Assembly: GCA_022113835.1 (NCBI GenBank)
Contig: JAILWY010000010.1
Location: forward strand, 6,473,501 to 6,537,500
Direction: 5' to 3'
From: Atopsyche davidsoni
Lineage: Eukaryota > Arthropoda > Insecta > Trichoptera > Hydrobiosidae
DNA: 64,000 nt
The position numbers were made by a program, and so were the translations under genes. The first letter of the stretch is position 1; each line of letters opens with the position of its first letter. The notes below the pieces were generated by a model that saw only the letters and a list, made by a program, of their open reading frames with translations, did no database searches and had not been told where the DNA came from. This document shows positions 57,861-64,000 of this stretch, in pieces.

Positions 57861-57992
57861 TAATAGCATTATGAAGAAAAGAGAGACTATCAATTATCAA
57901 AGTCCAGATCTTTTTCCTTCTCGTTGATAAGAGCTTTGAATTTAAAATATAATCATTCAATTTATTTTTACAAATAAAAAACATCCTATTCA

Positions 57993-58650
57993 TCATGCAT
58001 TGCGTGATATTAAAAACCTCAACAAATTGAAATAAATGTAATTATACAAAATATAAAATTCTGCAGAGTTATTTATATTACTAGAAATGTAGCCCGTCAC
58101 AGTATGACGTATTCGATGAACGATGCAATAGTGCACTTTACCTTTGTGACAGCAATCGTTGAACTTTCCATCTGATGGTTTTTCTGCTTGAAAATGTAAA
58201 GCATTGCAGAATCGACAGGTCACATACATTAATCCACAATTGTGTGCAGTAATATTTTCTGGGACAGTAGCGCTATCAAACGCTCCTGTGTGGGTTGTCT
58301 TATTGTTTCTGTTTGTCTCGATGTGGATACACGCACTCGCATTTAGGACAAACGCTGCGCTCGCTGTGTATCCGTTTCTTTTTGTCTCGTTATCGATGCA
58401 CGCACTCTCGTCGAAGACAAACGCAGCGTTCGCTGTGCATCATTTCCTTTTTGTCTCGAGGTCGATGCACGTACTCGAATATTAAGAAGACGCTGCTCAC
58501 GTTTTCCTTCCAATTCTGTCACATTTCGTGTCGCAAACAACGCATCACTTTCACTGCACTGCTCTTTATTTGATGCAGCCTTTATCACGTTCAATTTTGT
58601 GCAATTATTTTTGAATTACGTTTGCTGTGCGTAGCATTTTGAGTTATTAT
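57993..58650 (-). mobile_element. Helitron remnant
   Basis: The minus strand carries the N-terminal part of an insect-type Helitron Rep/helicase protein. The 5'-side sequence (58565-58640) is also present at about 16378-16470 in the hairpin cluster. No Rep catalytic or helicase domain and no Helitron terminus was found, so this is a truncated piece. Confidence 0.7.
58080..58594 (-). pseudogene. Helitron protein N-terminal fragment
   Basis: From 58594 downwards, an ATG frame gives about three ~22-residue charged repeats of the type RQKETDTQRAQRLS..RVRAS. A frame break or stop follows, and then CRFCNALHFQAEKPSDGKF and CCHKGKV. Both are hallmarks of the region before the Helitron-like N domain in insect Helitron proteins: Arg/Gln/Glu repeats, then the CxxCxALHF...EKP...CCHKGKV zinc-binding stretch. 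The protein then degenerates (HTVTGYISSN). A plus-strand frame in the same place is a shadow. Confidence 0.75.
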
Positions 58651-58744
58651 TGATGGGATTAATAATTTCCATTTCTTGTTTAAGGCACCGATAGAGTCGA
58701 GTCCGACCTGGAGTCTTTTCACTATGGCGCTAATGCAATATGAA

Positions 58745-59335
58745 GTGGAGTAGCAAGCTTTGTCGTCTACGTAAAGCGCTAGATCTCATCCCTTGGGCGT
58801 GGGTAAAGTGGGAAAATAAGAATGGAGCCAGGACCGAGCCCTGGAGGACTCCCGCCGGGACCAGTCTCCGGCCGGAGAAGGCTCGTGGGAGTGAGCACAC
58901 CGCCGTGCCAGACCGTGTCGAAGGCTTTTTCTATGTCTATGAAGACCATGTCGGTCCTCTTGTGCGTATTGAGGCCGTTCGACGCGTGGTCTGTCAGTCG
59001 GATGAGATGTTTAGAGGTGGAGTGATCTGCCCCGAAGACAAACTGCTGGTCCTGAATGGCCTTCTGGTTGAAGTGAAGGTATCTCTTGAAGAAGATTCTC
59101 TCGAATATTTTGCATAGACCGCACAAAAGACTTATTGGCCTGTAGCTCACTAGGAGGAATTTGTTGTGAATGGGTATTACATTTCCACTGCGTGGGGAAG
59201 TAGCCTAGCAGAAGGCAGGCATTGTAGATTTTGGTCACCATGACTGTAGCCATCATCGGTGGGTGCCTGAGCAGGGTGTTTGAGATGTGGTCGGGCCCTG
59301 GGGCCTTGCGGGGGGTGAGCTTCGAGATTATAAAA
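58745..59335 (-). pseudogene. Broken jockey-type LINE reverse transcriptase
   Basis: On the minus strand, in order and in shifting frames: RKAPGPDHISNTLLRH and TKIYNACLLLGYFPTQWKC; after a gap, YRPISLLCGLCKIFERI; then FIDIEKAFDTVWHGG (RT motif A); then PAGVLQGSVLAPFLF (motif B). These are signature segments of jockey-clade non-LTR reverse transcriptases. The YADD catalytic box is missing, sequence is lost between motifs, and frameshifts separate motif A from motif B, so it is inactive. Confidence 0.9.
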
Positions 59336-59941
59336 AGAAATTATGGTAGGGGGGGTGATGATAGGGGAAAGTAAGATAAGGGTGTGGTAAGCTTAGTGAT
59401 TTTAATGGAAGACATCCTAGTTATTACAAAGGAATGGTAGCTGACTTATTTGACTAACATCACATATTGTATTTTGAGTTTAAATACTTCAGGGTTAAGG
59501 ATGGGGTACAATAATCAGCCCAACATTTCTACTTTTGGCTACTTGGCGCTGCTCCTTCTTATACAGAGTGCCCCGGGAGCCGTCGGAGACCGTTAAATTG
59601 TCACCGAGGAGGATGTGGTGTGGAAATTTGTGCCTGTAATGACACCTTGACACCCCCTGAGTCGGGGGTGTCAAGTCCGGTCCCCTTGAGGAGGGGATTG
59701 CTGGATTCACTGATTGACTTGAAGAGTCTCTCGGTGGAGCGAAGCGCCTGTGTGGCGATCGGAGGGATCTTCGGGAGGCATGAATTTTGGGCTGCCTGGA
59801 TGGTGGCGAGGTCTTTGGGGTCCGCGTTGGACCATACAGCCTCGGCATACATCATGAATTAAGTCTCAATTTGTGTTCGAGGGGGAGGGGGATCTTGGCG
59901 CAGAGGAGCGGTTAAAGCCCGTTCTGGCCTACGTACGCCTT
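59336..59941 (-). mobile_element. LINE 3' end fragment, minus strand
   Basis: The C-terminal region of the LINE ORF2 (AEAVWSNADPKDLATIQ and KIPPIATQALRSTERLFK) followed by the 3'UTR, ending in an A-rich tail whose complement is at 59331. It matches 63408-64000 in the opposite orientation. It abuts the reverse-transcriptase fragment in the wrong order (3' end before RT), so the two pieces were joined by rearrangement. Confidence 0.85.
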
Positions 59942-60001
59942 AGTCTTAGCCTTGCGCCACTGGATCGGGACCCCGACTGCACGTATTGGCTCAGGACATT
60001 C

Positions 60002-62170
60002 AAAAATAGAAAACTACTCATTTTTGGTAAAGTCTATGAAATGCGTAGCCATCGCCATAAGCAGTCCATTTAACTAAAGTAAAAACTACTAATGACAATG
60101 AACAGTATACACCTGAGATTAGTTTTAAATTAATACACGATATTAAACTCAGTCTACGACGTGGCTGATAACATCCTCGGCTTGAATTAAAACTCATTTA
60201 TCCCACTAATCGTCCTTCAGAGCGCCACGAGGTAGATAAATATACCACAAGAATACATTCATTATTATTCGTATGGGATTTTGTAATTGCATAATATTAA
60301 AAACATTGAAATTGATGTAGTATTTCAGGACAACCTGATGCACTCTAACCGCAGGCTTTGATCTTTAGTTAGAGGCTATTATATATCTGTTTATGAGGAT
60401 GAATCTCTTTGGTTTGTAAATTTTATTCCCTGTTCTCAAATGCCGCCGAGTAAACAGATGACCATACCGATACAATCTAATACAAATATAATGCATCATA
60501 TCATTACATCATATTTCAGATGACTTGTTAGAGTCCCGAATATAGACCAAGCTCTTCCTTCGCTCATCAGTAGGAAAAGTAAACAATTAGGTCATATTTG
60601 GTAGCATTTGTGCACACTATTTTTATGATGTAAGAGATCATTAGAAAAAGCGAATCCCGTTTCCTTTGCTCCTATTTTTTTTAAATCTCATACTTATAAA
60701 ATTTACGATATTAAAAAAATGCAAACCATCTAAAAAACATAGTGAATAATCTATATTAAAATAAGTAAAAATTAAAGTCGCAATTATTTCACACAAAAAT
60801 CGGTTAAACCATGGCATGCCGCGTAAAACACATGCTTTTTGCTTGCAAATTTGTTTATATCACTATTGCCAACTGATTCGAGTAAATTGTGTAATTTTAT
60901 AAGCAATATTATTATTATAAAAAGCATTTATAAGATTTATTTAATCGGAAGTCCTGGCCTGCCCGTGCGCCAGAGCGAGATAGCTCCGCGCCGAATACTC
61001 TCTCTTTCTCGCGCTGGCGTCCGGCGGCCGCGATGAAATAAATAATCCATTCAACAAGAATATCTAGTTTTATATTTTATTTTACCATTTACGTTTATTG
61101 ATATGGTTTGTTCGTATATTAATTGATGTACGAATATCATATTTTAACTTTACAAAAAAGGGTACATTGAAATTACGCGGAGCCATTCACAAAACTGATA
61201 TTACGTAGATCTTCACAAAAAGTGTTAATGTAGTATAAATACATGTTTATAGTATAAACTGTAATCAGATGTAATAAACTCACCTAATTTTATACCTATT
61301 CGTATTGTCTTTCACGGTTTTATTTTCATTAAAGAGGGACTTACAGTTGATGCAAAACAATGCTAGCGACACGTGATATAAAAGAGTATTAAATTGTATT
61401 GAGAAGTGATTTAAAAAATAATATTAAAATTTATTGATATTAAGCTGTATTTATACACAATTGACGATCTTAAAAAATGCAAACAATCTAAAAAACACAC
61501 AATGAATAATATGTATTAAAATAAGTTAAAGTTCAAATCGCCATTATTTCAAACAAAAATCGGATATACCATGGCACGCCGCGTAAAACACATGTTTTTA
61601 AGAAGCAAATTTGTTTATATCACTATTACCCACTGATTTGTGTAAATTGTGTAATTTTACAGGCAATATTATAATTGTAATTAGCATTTATAAGATTTAT
61701 TTTAGCATAAGTCCTGCCGACCCGTGCGCCAGAGCGAGATAGCTCCGCGCCGAATGCTCTCTCTTTCTCGCGCTGGCGTCCGGCGGCCGCGCTGAATTAA
61801 GCAATCCTTTCAACAATAATATTTAGTTTTATAATAACAGGTGTGTTGATTTGGTTAAATACTTTATCAACCGCCGGTTTATTATAAAATTAGCGTAAAA
61901 GAATTCTTATATTCGGCAAAGCTATACATAATACTGATAATCAGCGGATCCTCACACATCGCGGAGGAGACGTCGGTTTAGTTCATCATATATACATTTA
62001 ATAATAATATAAATTGTACAACATGCATACTACATGCCCAATATAATACCTATTCGTATTTTCATTCACCGGTTTAACTTAATTTGATTAGGGACTCACG
62101 GTTAATGTCAAGGACAAGAGATATCACACAAGAGTATGTATTAAATTGCATTCAGTAGCGTTTTAAAAAC
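60002..62170 (-). repeat. Large inverted repeat, right arm
   Basis: Reverse complement of 54172-56327, including two satellite monomers (cores 60951-61032 and 61711-61791). Bounded on both sides by LINE sequence in opposite orientations. Confidence 0.9.
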
Positions 62171-62275
62171 ACACTGGAGATCTTCCGCACACTGTTGGGG
62201 ATGCAAACCCAACTGCACCAGTGCACATCGAGACCCTCCTGGTATCCACACTTCGCATCGAGAGCAGCCCCTAAG

Positions 62276-63121
62276 ATGGCAGCACAAGAGGACCTTAGGA
62301 TACTACACTGGAACGCGAACGGCATCCGGACACGCATCACTGAACACCTGGAGCTGGCAGACCGAGTAAGCGCACACGTTATAATTGTCACTGAGACCCG
62401 ACTCACCCCGACCATCACCTTGTACACACCCGGCTACCGTTGTTACCGACGGGACCGTCCCCTCGCTCCCCTGCCCCCCGGCAAACGCGTCGCCATCCTC
62501 ATTCGCGTGCTCATCAAGCACGACGAATACTACCTGAGGACTCGGTCACCTGCCTCACAGAACTCGTCTTTTGAGGCTAAAATCCTCGCCATCCCCCCGG
62601 AACCCCCGCCTCGTAAACACCAATTCGAGCTCCCCGAAGGGGTCCTTGACCTCATCAAAGAGCGTAACGCGCTTCGCCGTGAGTGGCAGAGAACCCGCGA
62701 CAAAGTCACCAAATCCGTGGTGAAATCCCTCTCCAACTTAATCGCCGGCCAAGTTAAAGAGGAGGCTGCCTTCGCCTGGCAGAAAAAAATAATCTCCTTG
62801 GAATTTTCTGACGGGTCGCTGTGGCGCTTGGCGAAACCCCTACGCGAAAAACGCGATACCGTCCCCCCTCTGAAACATGCCGGCGATGTAGCCTACTCCA
62901 AGTCGGACAAAGCTAACGCTTTAGCCGACGGCTTCGAGCGGTCGCACTCGCTCACGCTGGGCATGCGATGCGAGCGCACGGAGGCCCTCGTGCAGGACTC
63001 GCTAGCGGCCATCGCCGCCGGCGACCGCCCGGTCCAAAGTGTATCATCTCGAAGCTCCCCCTTCGCAAGGCCCCGGGGCCCGACAACATCTCCAACACCC
63101 TCCTCAGGCACCTACCTATGA
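62276..63121 (+). pseudogene. LINE endonuclease plus linker, deleted
   Basis: From an ATG at 62276 (MAAQEDLRILHWNANGI) the frame shows the first motifs of an APE-like endonuclease: LHWNANGI, and VTETRLT with the metal-binding Glu. The rest of the endonuclease is gone: after LIKHDEYYL the frame runs into the linker that precedes RT (LIKERNALRREWQRTRDK, then LWRLAKPLREKRDTVPPL). The frame continues upstream to a TTG at 62195. It goes out of phase with the RT at about 63030. Not functional. Confidence 0.85.
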
Positions 63122-63399
63122 CGGCCATCGTCCTCATCACCAAGATTTTCAACGCCTGCCTTCTGCAGGGATACTTCACCGCGCAATGGAAGTGCCCTAA
63201 CGTCATCCCCATTCACAAGCCCGGAAAGGACAAAGCCCTACCGGCAAGCTACAGGCCAATCAGCTTACTGTATCCTCAAGAGATACCTTCCCTTCAACCT
63301 GAAGGCCGTCCAGGACCAACAGTTCGGCTTCAGGGCCGACCACTCGACCTCCAGTCAGCTCATCCGGCTGACAGACCACGTGACGAAGGGCCTCAATGA
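62968..63399 (+). pseudogene. LINE reverse-transcriptase N-terminal fragment
   Basis: Reads LRKAPGPDNISNTLLRHLP, CLLQGYFTAQWKCPNVIP, IHKPGKDKALPASYRPISLL, the fingers region of jockey-clade RT. After SYRPISLL the frame shifts (in the right frame one would read the continuation in another phase), and the palm with the catalytic aspartates is absent. Overlaps the end of the endonuclease-linker frame by a frameshift. Confidence 0.85.
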
Positions 63400-63494
63400 C
63401 AATGGCCTAAGGCGTACGTAGGCCAGAACGGGCTTTAACCGCTCCTCTGCGCCAAGAGCCCCCTCCCCCTCAAACACAAATTGAGACTTTATTT

Positions 63495-63836
63495 ATGATG
63501 TATGCCGAGGCTGTATGGTCCAACGCGCTCGCCACCATCCAGGCAGCCCAAAATTCATGCCTCCCGAAGATCCCTCCGATCGCCACACAGGCGCTTCGCT
63601 CCACCGAGAGACTCTTCAAGTCAATCAGTGAATCCAGCAATCCCCTCCTCAAGAGGACCGGACTTGACACCGCCGACTCCCTACCCGTGCATTACAGGCA
63701 CAAGTTTCCACACCACATCCTCCTCGGTGACAATTTAACGGTCTCCGACGGCTCTCGGGGCACTCTGTATAAGAAGGAGCAGCGCCAAGTAGCCAAAAGT
63801 AGAAATGTTGGGCTGATTATTGTACCCCATCCTTAG
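63495..63836 (+). pseudogene. LINE ORF2 C-terminal fragment
   Basis: Reads MMYAEAVWSNALATIQAAQN, then PIATQALRSTERLFKSISES, ending VGLIIVPHP and stop at 63836. This is the conserved C-terminal domain after RT (…Y.A..W…QN…RI). Compared with the minus-strand copy at 59495-59855 it has a small deletion after WSN and another after GLDT. The 3'UTR follows to the end of the window. Confidence 0.85.
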
Positions 63837-64000
63837 CCCTGAAGTATTTAAACTCAAAATACAATATGTGATGTTAGTCAAATAAGTCAGCTACCATTCC
63901 TTTGTAATAACTAAGATGTCTTCCATTAAAATCACTAAGCTTACCACACCCTTATCTTACTTACCCCTATCATCACCCCCCCTACCATAATTTCTTTTTA

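Larger units (their letters stand above)
62171..64000 (+). mobile_element. Jockey-type LINE, internally deleted, plus strand
   Basis: Contains, in order, part of an endonuclease, the linker, part of the reverse transcriptase, the ORF2 C-terminus and a 3'UTR ending at the window edge in an A/T-rich tail. Segments of endonuclease and most of the RT palm are deleted. Composition is far more GC-rich than the flanks. It begins exactly where the inverted-repeat arm ends. Confidence 0.9.

Noticed and set aside
58204..58573. Cys/Ser/Phe-rich plus-strand frames
   Set aside because: Shadow of the charged repeats of the minus-strand Helitron protein.
58740..59117. 125-codon plus-strand frame
   Set aside because: Shadow of the minus-strand LINE reverse-transcriptase fragment.

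Overview
AT-rich eukaryotic nuclear DNA, almost certainly from an insect. The evidence is a SLO2-type potassium-channel exon, insect-style Helitron protein remnants, jockey-clade LINE pieces and a hAT relic, all embedded in long gene-poor sequence. Lepidoptera is plausible but not proven. No complete protein-coding gene lies in the window.

Region 1 (about 2.3-26.8 kb) is the striking part. It is a roughly 24-kb plus-strand cluster built by repeated duplication of a few modules. I can fold at least 50 pre-miRNA-like stem-loops of about 60-85 nt, in four families (here HP-A, HP-B, HP-C and HP-D). Each family keeps its stem while the arm sequences drift, often with matching changes on both arms. 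The hairpins sit among repeated exon-like modules that start with good 3' splice sites, so the whole looks like a multi-exon non-coding host transcript. Growth is visible at several scales: a 250-bp tandem array (9.5-10.5 kb), a 245-bp tandem array (22.6-23.9 kb), a 1.55-kb duplication 6.55 kb apart, and a larger duplication of 20.5-22.4 kb at 24.0-25.6 kb. A Helitron fragment has inserted at about 16.4 kb.

Region 2 (26.9-46 kb) is mostly featureless AT-rich DNA. It holds a 556-bp hAT relic with TIRs and an 8-bp target duplication, a small structured stretch at 29.8 kb, a GC-rich exon-like patch at 30.4 kb, a 31-bp-arm perfect palindrome at 36.4 kb, and a foldback element carrying a tRNA-like sequence at 41.5 kb.

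Region 3 (46.1-47.2 kb, minus strand) has an N-terminal exon of a SLO2/KCNT (sodium-activated K+ channel) gene, with a GC-rich probable promoter and first exon upstream. The rest of that gene must lie at lower coordinates or outside the window, so the hairpin cluster could lie antisense within a long slo2 intron or downstream of the gene.

Region 4 (52.4-64 kb) is a transposon nest. It has two LTR-like segments, a satellite of roughly 710-760-bp monomers with a GC-rich hairpin core, a large inverted repeat (2.16-kb arms, 3.67-kb spacer), a Helitron protein remnant, and two broken jockey-type LINE copies in opposite orientation flanking the right arm of the inverted repeat.
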